7,558 nt of DNA, from positions 1 through 7,558 of the forward strand of contig JANYAG010000315.1 of the NCBI GenBank assembly GCA_025361465.1, in the 5' to 3' direction. Shown here piece after piece: positions 1 to 6,813 of the stretch. The translations under genes were made by a program, and so were the position numbers. This DNA is from Gemmatimonadota bacterium. Its GTDB lineage: Bacteria; Gemmatimonadota; Gemmatimonadetes; Gemmatimonadales; GWC2-71-9. Numbering within the stretch: position 1 is the first letter of the stretch; each line of letters begins with the position of its first letter. The notes beneath the pieces were generated by a model. That model saw only the letters and a list, made by a program, of their open reading frames with translations. It had not been told where the DNA came from and ran no database searches.

Positions 1-281
1 ATCGAGATCAGCAGGTCATCGACCTGCAGCGCGTGCGCCGCGGCGAGCAGGTGCTCGACCGTCTCCACTCGTGCCGCACCCTGCGCCAGTCCGGTGCGGC
101 GCTCGGTGGCCTGCACCTGCCCGATCCGTGCGGGAATCAGCGGCTCGCCGCCCAGGTCGGTGCGCTTGAAGTTGATCCCGGCCCCGGGGACTCCGGCGGA
201 CAGATGCACGGTGGTGTGGGCCCCGGTGTGGAGGCCGGTACCTGAGAGCTCCGCGGTTCCAGCGAGCGTTCGCCTAGCCAT
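1..281 (-). CDS. lpxC: LpxC, UDP-3-O-acyl-N-acetylglucosamine deacetylase (N-terminal part, runs off left edge)
   Basis: LpxC is the zinc deacetylase of the second, committed step of lipid A synthesis; it acts in the cytoplasm on UDP-3-O-acyl-GlcNAc. Only the first 93 residues are in the window, and the frame is open to the edge. Reading from the ATG at 281, I see RRTLAGTAELSGTGLHTG at residues 3-20 (the family GxGLHTG segment), INFKRTDL at 36-43 and TVEHLLAAAHAL at 74-85. In the last, His77 matches the zinc-binding His79 of E. coli LpxC by family knowledge. The remaining zinc ligands and the catalytic lysine region lie outside the window. The start overlaps the lpxD stop by 8 nt, and an AAGGAG lies 7 nt upstream inside lpxD, so coupled translation is likely. 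In some phyla LpxC is fused to the dehydratase FabZ; that cannot be judged here. Identity is secure; only completeness is unknown. Confidence 0.93.
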   Translation of the reverse strand, partial: MARRTLAGTAELSGTGLHTGAHTTVHLSAGVPGAGINFKRTDLGGEPLIPARIGQVQATERRTGLAQGAARVETVEHLLAAAHALQVDDLLIS

Positions 282-1305
282 CGCTGCGCTCCTTCTTGAT
301 CAGGGCCTCCAAGGCGTTCGCATAGGGGGCAAGGCGATACAGGGTCGCCTGTGCCCGCAGGAATTCGCGATGCGGTCGTGCCGGATAGCCGGACACCGCC
401 ATCCCGCTCGGCACGTCCGAGATGACCGCCGACTTGGCCCCGACCATCACGTCGTCGCCAACCACCAGGTGGCCACCAATCCCGGACTGTCCGGCGACCA
501 CCACCCGGTTGCCGAGCTGGGCACTGCCGCCGATGTCCACGCCGGCGATGAAGAGACAATCCCTTCCCGTGCGCACGTTGTGTCCCACGTGCACGTGATT
601 GTCGAGCTTCGTTCCGCTGCCAATGACCGTGTCGTCGAGCGACCCGCGATCGATGCATGAGCACGAACCAACCTCAACATCATCTCCGATGATGCACCCG
701 CCCACCTGTGGCACGCGATGGTGTCCGCCGGCATCAGAGAGGAACCCATATCCGGCACCGCCGATGACTGCACTCGCCTTGCACCAGACGCGAGCCCCCA
801 GGATGACCCCATCATAGATCGTGACGTGTGCATCAAGACGGACGTCATCGCCAAGGCGCGTGCCCTCACCAATGACGACGTGAGGGCCCAGCCGGACTCG
901 CTCGCCTATGACGACGTCAGCACCGATCACCACATAGGCGGCGATTTCGGCGCCGGCGCCGATCAATGCCCCCGGTCCGATTCGGGCAGTCGGATCGACA
1001 GCCGGCGTGCGGGGGCGCTCGGGGTGCAGCACGCGAGACACTGCCGCCATCGCGCGCGCCGGGTCAGCCACGACGACGCGTGTTGCCGGCCCGGGAGCGT
1101 CGGCCAGCACCTCGGGGACCAGCACGGCCGTCGCGTGGCACGCGGCCAGGGCCTCGGCGTACTTGGCGCCAGTGCACAACGAGAGGTCCCCGGCATCCGC
1201 CTGCTTGAGCGAACGGACCCGGCGCAGGATGACCGCCCCGGGACCATACAGGCGGCCACCGACCAATTCGGCGACCGCCTGTGCGGTCAGGGAAGGTCCA
1301 TCCAC
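274..1305 (-). CDS. lpxD: LpxD, UDP-3-O-acylglucosamine N-acyltransferase
   Basis: LpxD transfers a 3-hydroxyacyl chain from acyl carrier protein to the 2-amino group of UDP-3-O-acylglucosamine, the third step of lipid A synthesis. The 343-residue product has the usual family length. Residues about 1-100 form the N-terminal uridine-binding domain. Residues about 104-300 are a left-handed beta-helix of hexapeptide repeats (IGPGAL, IGAGAE, IGADVV, IGERVR, LGPHVV and so on). The C-terminal helical tail runs from about 310. AGYGF is at 184-188 and CIDRGSLDDTVIG at 217-229. His242 in NHVHVGHNV and His279 in GIGGHL correspond, at a constant offset of 3, to the functional His239 and His276 of E. coli LpxD. 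The start is GTG at 1305, 5 nt after the ompH-like stop, with only a weak ribosome site, so reinitiation is plausible; no in-frame ATG exists nearby. It stops with TAG inside the lpxC start region. Here lpxC follows lpxD, unlike the E. coli lpxD-fabZ-lpxA order. Confidence 0.97.
   Translation of the reverse strand: MDGPSLTAQAVAELVGGRLYGPGAVILRRVRSLKQADAGDLSLCTGAKYAEALAACHATAVLVPEVLADAPGPATRVVVADPARAMAAVSRVLHPERPRTPAVDPTARIGPGALIGAGAEIAAYVVIGADVVIGERVRLGPHVVIGEGTRLGDDVRLDAHVTIYDGVILGARVWCKASAVIGGAGYGFLSDAGGHHRVPQVGGCIIGDDVEVGSCSCIDRGSLDDTVIGSGTKLDNHVHVGHNVRTGRDCLFIAGVDIGGSAQLGNRVVVAGQSGIGGHLVVGDDVMVGAKSAVISDVPSGMAVSGYPARPHREFLRAQATLYRLAPYANALEALIKKERSDG
289..294 (-). promoter_or_regulatory. 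Shine-Dalgarno site of lpxC inside the lpxD 3' end
   Basis: The minus-strand sequence AAGGAG sits 7 nt before the ATG at 281-279. It is read in lpxD as part of the Lys-Glu codons near the C-terminus. It is a near-consensus ribosome binding site and supports this ATG as the lpxC start, overlapping the TAG of lpxD. Confidence 0.8.
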
Positions 1306-1310
1306 CGTCG

Positions 1311-1868
1311 TCAGAACTCGCTCTTCGGAGCCTTCAACTGGTCGATCGCCTTCTGAGTCAGGTCGAGCGACTTGTCGGCACTCAGGATGGCGTTGCCTGG
1401 CGCGCTGACGTCGAAGATGTAGCAGTAGTTGCCCCCGGCCCGCAGGCCATCGAGGACGGCCTGCACCCGATCCTCGTAGGGCTTGAGCAAGTCATCCCGG
1501 CGCTGCGACGCCTTCTGCTGCATTGCGGTCGTCGTCGCATCCACCGAGTCCTTCATCGCCTGGATCTTCTTCACCTCGGCCTGCTTGGCCGTGGCGGAAA
1601 GCATCACCGAGCGCTGTTCGAGCGACGCGGCCGCGGAATCGACCCGGGCGTTGAGCCGTTCGACCTGCGAGCGAAAGCCGTCGATCTCCTTCTGGAGCGC
1701 TGCGTTCGCTGCGGTGTATCCCGGCGTCTGCTCGAGAATCGCCCGGCCCACGACGTAGGCGATCTTGTTGCAACCCCCGCCGGTACCCTGGGCGGACAGC
1801 ACCGCCGGGAAGAGTGCGACAGCGCACGCCATCGCGACGGCACGCACGAACGATCCGATACGCATCAT
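1311..1868 (-). CDS. OmpH/Skp-family periplasmic chaperone
   Basis: This is a likely Skp-type holdase that keeps unfolded outer-membrane proteins soluble in the periplasm on the way to BamA. With the ATG at 1868 the product is 185 residues. Residues 1-27 look like a Sec signal peptide: Arg3 and Arg9, a hydrophobic run through AMACAVALFPAVL, then SAQ. The mature part opens with the family-like strand KIAYVVGRAILEQTPGY (35-51). A long charged helix, probably the coiled-coil tentacle, covers about 52-140. The C-terminal body has YIFDVSAPGNAILSADKSLDLT (around 150-171), typical of OmpH. Cys33 and Cys149 flank the tentacle and could form a disulfide; E. coli Skp lacks cysteines as far as I recall. 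I prefer the ATG at 1868 because AAGGA lies 7 nt upstream and the signal peptide then begins properly. An in-frame ATG at 1916 overlaps the bamA stop as ATGA but would add 16 charged residues before the signal peptide. The ATG at 1865 is equally possible. Confidence 0.9.
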   Translation of the reverse strand: MMRIGSFVRAVAMACAVALFPAVLSAQGTGGGCNKIAYVVGRAILEQTPGYTAANAALQKEIDGFRSQVERLNARVDSAAASLEQRSVMLSATAKQAEVKKIQAMKDSVDATTTAMQQKASQRRDDLLKPYEDRVQAVLDGLRAGGNYCYIFDVSAPGNAILSADKSLDLTQKAIDQLKAPKSEF

Positions 1869-1875
1869 TGCCTTG

Positions 1876-1880
1876 TCCTT
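1876..1880 (-). promoter_or_regulatory. Shine-Dalgarno site of the ompH-like gene
   Basis: The minus-strand AAGGA is 7 nt before the tandem ATGATG at 1868-1863. It lies in the 44-nt gap after the bamA stop and argues for starting the chaperone here rather than at the ATG at 1916, which has no good site. The rest of the gap (1869-1912) shows no convincing terminator or promoter. Confidence 0.6.
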
Positions 1881-1912
1881 GTCGTCCTGCAGGTGAAGAG
1901 TCATGTCCCCGG

Positions 1913-4300
1913 TCATTGCCCGATGTTCCCAAGCCGGAAGTGCAGCTGGAAACCCGGAGCGGGATGCCCAAGGAGGTCGGTTTTGTCGAAGCCGTAGCCA
2001 AGATCGAGGCCCAGCGGGCCAAGGGGTGAAACTAACGCCACGCCCACGCCCGCGCCCCGGAAGAGGCGGGTGGGATCGTACGCACGGACATTGCGGTAGA
2101 CGTTGCCCGCGTCGAAAAACACGTTGAAGTAGAGGGACTGGGAGATGCGGGCACCGGCTTCGGCCGTGAAGGCGGCGTAGGCCTTGCCGAAGGCGTCCGG
2201 GCTGGCGAGTGAGCTGGAAGCACTCGGTTCGTAGCCGTGTGGCGTGATGGAAAATTCCGAATAGCCACGGAGCGGAATCCCATACTGGACGCCACCGAGC
2301 GAGTACAGCTCCGTGAAGAACGAGGCCGGATTGCCGAAGATGAAGCCGGACTTGGCCGTCAGGCCGAGCGTGAATTGGACGCCACCGCCAAAGCCACCTT
2401 TCCGCGAGCCGAGGCTCCCCAACGGGGCGAACCAGCGCGTGTCGACGTCGATCTTCTGGTAATCACCATCGCCGCCGAGGAAGCCGCCGTTCTGCTCGAC
2501 ACCGGTGGAGATCATCGACCCGGCGAACGGGAACGGCAATCCGACGCGAGTATCCCGCAGGAAATTCACCCCGAAGGTCGAGCGGGAGCAGGGCGAGCAA
2601 CGGAAACGCGCCTGCAGGTCAGCCGACCCCTGGTCGTAGCGGATTCGCTGAATACCGTAGCTGGCAAACACCCGGGAGTAGCGCGAGCCGAGGAACGGGA
2701 GGCCGATTTGCAGCGAACTGCCCGCCTGACGCCGCCGCCCGAGATCGCCGATCACATACTTCTGGCGCGAGTCGTATACCGAGACTGTGCCGCTGATGCG
2801 ACTCTCCATGATGGCCGGATCGGAGTAGCTCAGGTTGAAATCGTTGATGTTCTGCCCGAACTGCCACTGCAGACGACCACGCTTGCCGCGGCCGAAGAGG
2901 TTTGGTTCTTCAAGCCCGAGGAAGCCGCCGAGTCCGGTGCCCTGTCCCACCGAGGCGCCGAAGTTGATGTTGCCGGTGTGCTTTTCCTCCACCCGAAAGG
3001 TGATGTCCATGGTGGTGTTGTCGTCCAGCGGGATCATGTCGGGGATCGGCATGGGCTGCTGGAAGAAGCCGAGATTCGAGATGTTCTGGTAGGAGCGCAG
3101 CAGGCGCTCGCGATTGAACAGCTCACCCGGCAGGATGACTATCGCCTCGCGAATCACGCGCTCGTGGGTGACCTCGTTGCCAATCACCCGGATCATCCCC
3201 ACGATGGCCGGGGCGCCTTCCTCGATTCGCCAGCGCAGGTCGAGCACCGGGGTGCTGTCCGGCAGTGTCCGGCGCGACTGCTCGGCGACGACGCGAGCGT
3301 TGATGTAGCCATTGTTGGAATACGTGTTCTGCACCGTCTCCGTGGCGGCTTCCCAGGCCGTGCGATCGAACGTCCCGCCGAGGGCCGCCCCGGTTGCCGC
3401 CTGGCCGGCTGTTCCGAACGGAAATCCCTGCGTCAGCTCCTCGCTGGAGAACCGCTTGTTGCCGACGATTTCGAGCCGGCCCACCTGATACCGCTTTCCC
3501 TCCTCGACACTGATCTTCACGGTGGCCTTGCCCGTGGCCGAGTCGGCGACCAGCGTGTCCTTGATCACCTGGAAGTCGATGAATCCTCGATGGCCATACC
3601 ACTCCGGCAGGCGTTCGCGGACATCGCGTTCCAGCGTCTGGTCCTCATAGGCGCCCTTGCGGAACCACCAGAAGCCCTCGGGCTTGGAGTCGATCGCCGA
3701 GACAAGATCGGTGGCTGGAAAGTGCGTGTTGCCCTCAATGTCGACGCGAGCGATGGCGACCCGATTGCCTTCGACCACGTTGTACAGGAGCTTGACGCCG
3801 CTGTCGGCGGTGGCCTCCTGCCGCACGGTGACGCTGGCGCCGTAATACCCGGCCTGCTTGTACACCGAGTCAATCTGGTAGCGCGAGCGCGCCACCTCGG
3901 CACGATCGATCGGCAGGCCGACGATGAGCTTGACATGCTCCCTGAGGGTCCGGGCCTGGATCTTCGCCGGACCGACGAGTTCCCATCCTCGCAGGACGGG
4001 ACGTTCCTTGACGATGATGGCCAGGATCACCTTGGTTCCGTCCGAGCGATCCACGACCCGGACGTCCTCGAACAACCCGGTGCTGAAGAGCGCCGTCACC
4101 GCGTGCTGGATGTCGCGCGGCCCGGCCTTGGTGTGCGCCACGAGCCCCGACGCCGCCAGGATCTGCGTCGCCCCGATGCGCTGACTTCCTTCAATCACCA
4201 CGCTGTCGAGCATGGGAATCGGCGGTGGGGCCTGCGCCCCTGCCTGCGCCCCGAGGCGCCCCGTCGTCAACAGGGCCGCCACGGGGAGCGCGCGCAGCAC
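1913..4300 (-). CDS. bamA: BamA, outer-membrane protein assembly factor (Omp85 family)
   Basis: BamA is the central insertase that folds beta-barrel proteins into the outer membrane. The 795-residue product matches the family length. A short signal peptide (about 1-24, LPVAALL core, AQA near the cleavage site) is followed by five POTRA-like repeats at roughly 32-100, 101-180, 181-270, 271-363 and 365-440. Repeat signatures include LDSVVIEGSQRI, VDIEGNTHFP, LEIVGNKRFS and IRVIGNEVT. The 16-strand barrel domain covers about 441-795. LRGY at 677-680 is the conserved (V/L/I)RG(F/Y) tip of inward loop L6. Unusual points are CSPC at 568-571, probably in an exposed loop, and a C-terminal end FRLGNIGQ lacking the usual terminal Phe or Trp. 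The GTG at 4300 is the most upstream usual start codon in frame, but it has no clear ribosome site and a short hydrophobic core. The gene sits 32 nt after clpC and upstream of its periplasmic chaperone partner. Identity is secure, the exact start less so. Confidence 0.96.
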   Translation of the reverse strand: MLRALPVAALLTTGRLGAQAGAQAPPPIPMLDSVVIEGSQRIGATQILAASGLVAHTKAGPRDIQHAVTALFSTGLFEDVRVVDRSDGTKVILAIIVKERPVLRGWELVGPAKIQARTLREHVKLIVGLPIDRAEVARSRYQIDSVYKQAGYYGASVTVRQEATADSGVKLLYNVVEGNRVAIARVDIEGNTHFPATDLVSAIDSKPEGFWWFRKGAYEDQTLERDVRERLPEWYGHRGFIDFQVIKDTLVADSATGKATVKISVEEGKRYQVGRLEIVGNKRFSSEELTQGFPFGTAGQAATGAALGGTFDRTAWEAATETVQNTYSNNGYINARVVAEQSRRTLPDSTPVLDLRWRIEEGAPAIVGMIRVIGNEVTHERVIREAIVILPGELFNRERLLRSYQNISNLGFFQQPMPIPDMIPLDDNTTMDITFRVEEKHTGNINFGASVGQGTGLGGFLGLEEPNLFGRGKRGRLQWQFGQNINDFNLSYSDPAIMESRISGTVSVYDSRQKYVIGDLGRRRQAGSSLQIGLPFLGSRYSRVFASYGIQRIRYDQGSADLQARFRCSPCSRSTFGVNFLRDTRVGLPFPFAGSMISTGVEQNGGFLGGDGDYQKIDVDTRWFAPLGSLGSRKGGFGGGVQFTLGLTAKSGFIFGNPASFFTELYSLGGVQYGIPLRGYSEFSITPHGYEPSASSSLASPDAFGKAYAAFTAEAGARISQSLYFNVFFDAGNVYRNVRAYDPTRLFRGAGVGVALVSPLGPLGLDLGYGFDKTDLLGHPAPGFQLHFRLGNIGQ

Positions 4301-4301
4301 A

Positions 4302-4329
4302 GCCCGGCACCAGAGCCATTCGGCCGGGC
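4302..4329 (-). other. GC-rich stem-loop in the clpC-bamA junction
   Basis: GCCCGGC at 4302-4308 is perfectly complementary to GCCGGGC at 4323-4329, giving a 7-bp stem with a 14-nt loop in the transcript. It fills most of the 32-nt gap and ends one base before the bamA GTG. No T-run follows on the minus strand, so it is not a standard intrinsic terminator. It could limit ribosome access to bamA or protect an mRNA end. In GC-rich DNA a chance hairpin of this size is possible. Confidence 0.4.
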
Positions 4330-4332
4330 GGA

Positions 4333-6813
4333 TCAGGCGCTGGTCCCCGAAAGCACGCGGAAGGTCAGCTTGTCGCCCTCGGTGGCGACATCCACCTCGA
4401 TTTCATCCCCGGATGAGAAGTCCCCGGCCAGGATCCGGTCGCTCAACGGATCCTCGACGTAGCGCTGCAGCGCCCGGCGAAGCGGGCGCGCGCCGAAACT
4501 CTGGTCATAGCCGTGCTCGACGAGGAAGTCGACCGCCGCCGGAGTGAGGCGCACCTGGTCGCCCACCCGCCGCGTGACATCCTTGAGGAGAATGTGCAGC
4601 ACCTGGGCAATGTGTTCCTTGGTGAGCGGGTGGAAGACGATCACGTCGTCCAGCCGGTTGAGGAACTCGGGATTGAACACCTTGCCGATCTCCTCCTTCA
4701 CCTTCTCGGCCATCTTCTCGAACGTTCCCTGCGCCTCGCCAGCGTGGAAGCCGAGCGACTTGCCGTGCATGATGTCACGGGCCCCGACATTCGAGGTCAT
4801 GATCACCACCGTGTTCTTGAAATCGATCACCCGGCCATAGTTGTCGGTCAGGTGCCCTTCATCCAGCACCTGCAGCAGGATGTTGAAGACATCCGGGTGG
4901 GCCTTCTCGATTTCGTCGAGCAGCACCACGGAATACGGCTTGCGGCGCACCGCCTTGGTCAACGTTCCGGAATCTTCGTATCCGACATACCCCGGCGGCG
5001 CCCCGATCAGCCGGGAGACGGAGAACTTCTCCATGTATTCCGACATGTCCACCCGAATCAGGGCGGCGGGATCGTTGAAGAGGAACTTGGCGAGCGAACG
5101 CGCCAGCTCCGTTTTTCCCACCCCGGTGGGGCCGGAGAAGATGAACGACCCGATCGGCTTGCCCGGGTCCTTCAGCCCGGCACGCGAGCGCCGGATGGCG
5201 CGGGACACTGCCGTGATCGCCTCGTTCTGGCCGATCACGCTCAGGTGCAGCTCCTCCTCCATTCGCAGCAGCCGCGACGCTTCGGCTTCCTGGATGCGGG
5301 TCACCGGGATGCCGGTCCACCGGCCCACGATGAACGCCACCGCCTCCTCATCAATGACGGGACGGGTGGTCTGGCGCTCGTGTTCCCAGTCGGCCTGGAC
5401 CTGGCGAATCTGGCCCTGCAAGTCGCGCTCCCGATCGCGCAGCGCTGCCGCCTTCTCGAAGTTCTGGTCGCGCACCGACTCTTCCTTTTCGGCGGTGACC
5501 TTCTCGAGCTGCAGCTTGAGTTCGCCGACCTCGGCGGGCGGATGCTGCGACGCCAGGCGGGCGCGGGCGCCGGCCTCGTCGATGACATCGATCGCCTTGT
5601 CCGGCAGGAACCGGTCGGTGATATAGCGCTCGGCCAGTTCGGCGGCAGCCTTCAACGTGGCGTCAGGGATCGTGACCCGGTGGTGGTCCTCGTACTTCTT
5701 CCGCAGGCCCATGAGGATTTCGATCGTCTCCGGCACCGACGGCGGCTCGACCAGCACGGTCTGGAAGCGGCGCTCCAGCGCGCCGTCCTTCTCGATGTAC
5801 TTGCGATACTCGTTCAGGGTCGAGGCACCGACACACTGCAACTCGCCCCGCGCCAGCGCCGGTTTGAGCATGTTGGACGCATCGATCGCGCCTTCGGCCG
5901 CACCGGCGCCGACCAGCGTGTGCAGTTCGTCGATGAAGAGGACGACATTCTTGCTCTGGACGATCTCGTTCATCACCGCCTTGAGTCGTTCCTCGAACTG
6001 ACCGCGATACTTCGTCCCCGCAATCACGGCCGCCATGTCGAGCGACAGCACGCGATGGTCGCGCAGGACGTCCGGGCAATTGCCGTTGGCGATCAACAGC
6101 GCCAATCCCTCGACAATGGCCGTCTTGCCGACGCCGGGCTCACCAATGAGGACCGGGTTGTTCTTCTTCCGTCGCGCAAGGATTTCCATCACGCGCTCGA
6201 TCTCCTTGGTCCGGCCGATCGTCGGGTCGAGGCTGCCCTCGGCCGCCAGGACGGTGAGATCGCGGCAGAAGTGATCGAGCGCCGGTGTCTTGGACTTCTT
6301 CTCGGTCTTGGGCGGCACGACCTGGGGGCCGCTTGCCGGTGCCGCGCCGGGCTGCTGCGACGGCGGCAGGTCGCTGCCGAGCAGCCGCAGTGTCTCCGCC
6401 CGGGACTGTTCGAGCGAGACGGCCGCGTCGGTCAGGACCTGGGCGGCGATCCCCTTTTCCTCGCGCAGCAGGCCGAGCAGCAGGTGCTCCGTGCCGACAT
6501 AGGAGTGATTCAGCTCGCGGGCTTCCATCATCGCGAGTTCCAGCACCTTCTTGGCCCGCGAGGTATATGGCAGTTCGGGACCGGCGGCCGCCGCCGCTTT
6601 CCCCTTCTTGACGGTTTCTTCGATCTTCTGCTGGATCTCCTCAAGATCAACGCCGAGGTTCGTCAGCACGGCCGCCGCCACACCCTCCCCTTCGCGAATG
6701 AGGCCGAGGAGGATGTGTTCGGTCCCGACGTACTCGTGGTGCAGGCGCGCGGCTTCCTCGCGCGCCATCTGGAGCACCTTGCGTACCCGGTCGGTGAAAT
6801 TGTAGCCGTTCAT
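4333..6813 (-). CDS. clpC: ClpC, Hsp100 AAA+ unfoldase of the ClpCP protease
   Basis: ClpC is a hexameric ATP-driven unfoldase that delivers marked or damaged cytoplasmic proteins to ClpP. The 826-residue protein has the full layout. Two Clp_N repeats carry YVGTEHILLGLIREGEG (28-44) and YVGTEHLLLGLLREEKG (105-121). A Pro/Ala-rich linker spans about 148-175. AAA-1 has Walker A GEPGVGKT (224-231), Walker B VVLFIDE (290-296) and ALERRF (345-350). The UVR-like coiled middle domain includes NFEKAAALRDRE (451-462); its short size separates ClpC from ClpB. AAA-2 has Walker A GPTGVGKT (561-568), GAPPGYVGY (604-612), Walker B VVLLDE (629-634), TSN (673-675) and GARPLRR (774-780). LGF at 687-689 fits the ClpP-docking tripeptide (VGF in B. 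subtilis). Glu32 and Glu109 match the pArg-binding glutamates described for B. subtilis ClpC. The ATG overlaps the mcsB stop as ATGA, behind a strong GGAGG. No clpP, ctsR or mcsA lies in the window. Confidence 0.98.
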   Translation of the reverse strand: MNGYNFTDRVRKVLQMAREEAARLHHEYVGTEHILLGLIREGEGVAAAVLTNLGVDLEEIQQKIEETVKKGKAAAAAGPELPYTSRAKKVLELAMMEARELNHSYVGTEHLLLGLLREEKGIAAQVLTDAAVSLEQSRAETLRLLGSDLPPSQQPGAAPASGPQVVPPKTEKKSKTPALDHFCRDLTVLAAEGSLDPTIGRTKEIERVMEILARRKKNNPVLIGEPGVGKTAIVEGLALLIANGNCPDVLRDHRVLSLDMAAVIAGTKYRGQFEERLKAVMNEIVQSKNVVLFIDELHTLVGAGAAEGAIDASNMLKPALARGELQCVGASTLNEYRKYIEKDGALERRFQTVLVEPPSVPETIEILMGLRKKYEDHHRVTIPDATLKAAAELAERYITDRFLPDKAIDVIDEAGARARLASQHPPAEVGELKLQLEKVTAEKEESVRDQNFEKAAALRDRERDLQGQIRQVQADWEHERQTTRPVIDEEAVAFIVGRWTGIPVTRIQEAEASRLLRMEEELHLSVIGQNEAITAVSRAIRRSRAGLKDPGKPIGSFIFSGPTGVGKTELARSLAKFLFNDPAALIRVDMSEYMEKFSVSRLIGAPPGYVGYEDSGTLTKAVRRKPYSVVLLDEIEKAHPDVFNILLQVLDEGHLTDNYGRVIDFKNTVVIMTSNVGARDIMHGKSLGFHAGEAQGTFEKMAEKVKEEIGKVFNPEFLNRLDDVIVFHPLTKEHIAQVLHILLKDVTRRVGDQVRLTPAAVDFLVEHGYDQSFGARPLRRALQRYVEDPLSDRILAGDFSSGDEIEVDVATEGDKLTFRVLSGTSA

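Noticed and set aside
137..664. 175-codon minus-strand frame overlapping the lpxC/lpxD junction
   Set aside because: It is a shifted frame of two well-supported genes, lpxD and lpxC, and shows Arg/Gly-rich translation without any family motif.
1770..1800. OmpH-like protein as a lipoprotein (Cys33 after the signal region)
   Set aside because: The residues before the cysteine are Gly-Gly-Gly, with no Leu at -3, and the hydrophobic core ends well before it. An ordinary signal peptidase I site near SAQ fits better.
4302..4329. Intrinsic transcription terminator between clpC and bamA
   Set aside because: The hairpin is followed by GTGCTGCGC rather than a U-run, and the downstream gene starts at once.
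2237..4462. 741-codon open frame on the plus strand, antisense to bamA
   Set aside because: Same antisense shadow effect. The product looks like a His/Arg/Asp/Glu-rich mirror of BamA codons with no family features.
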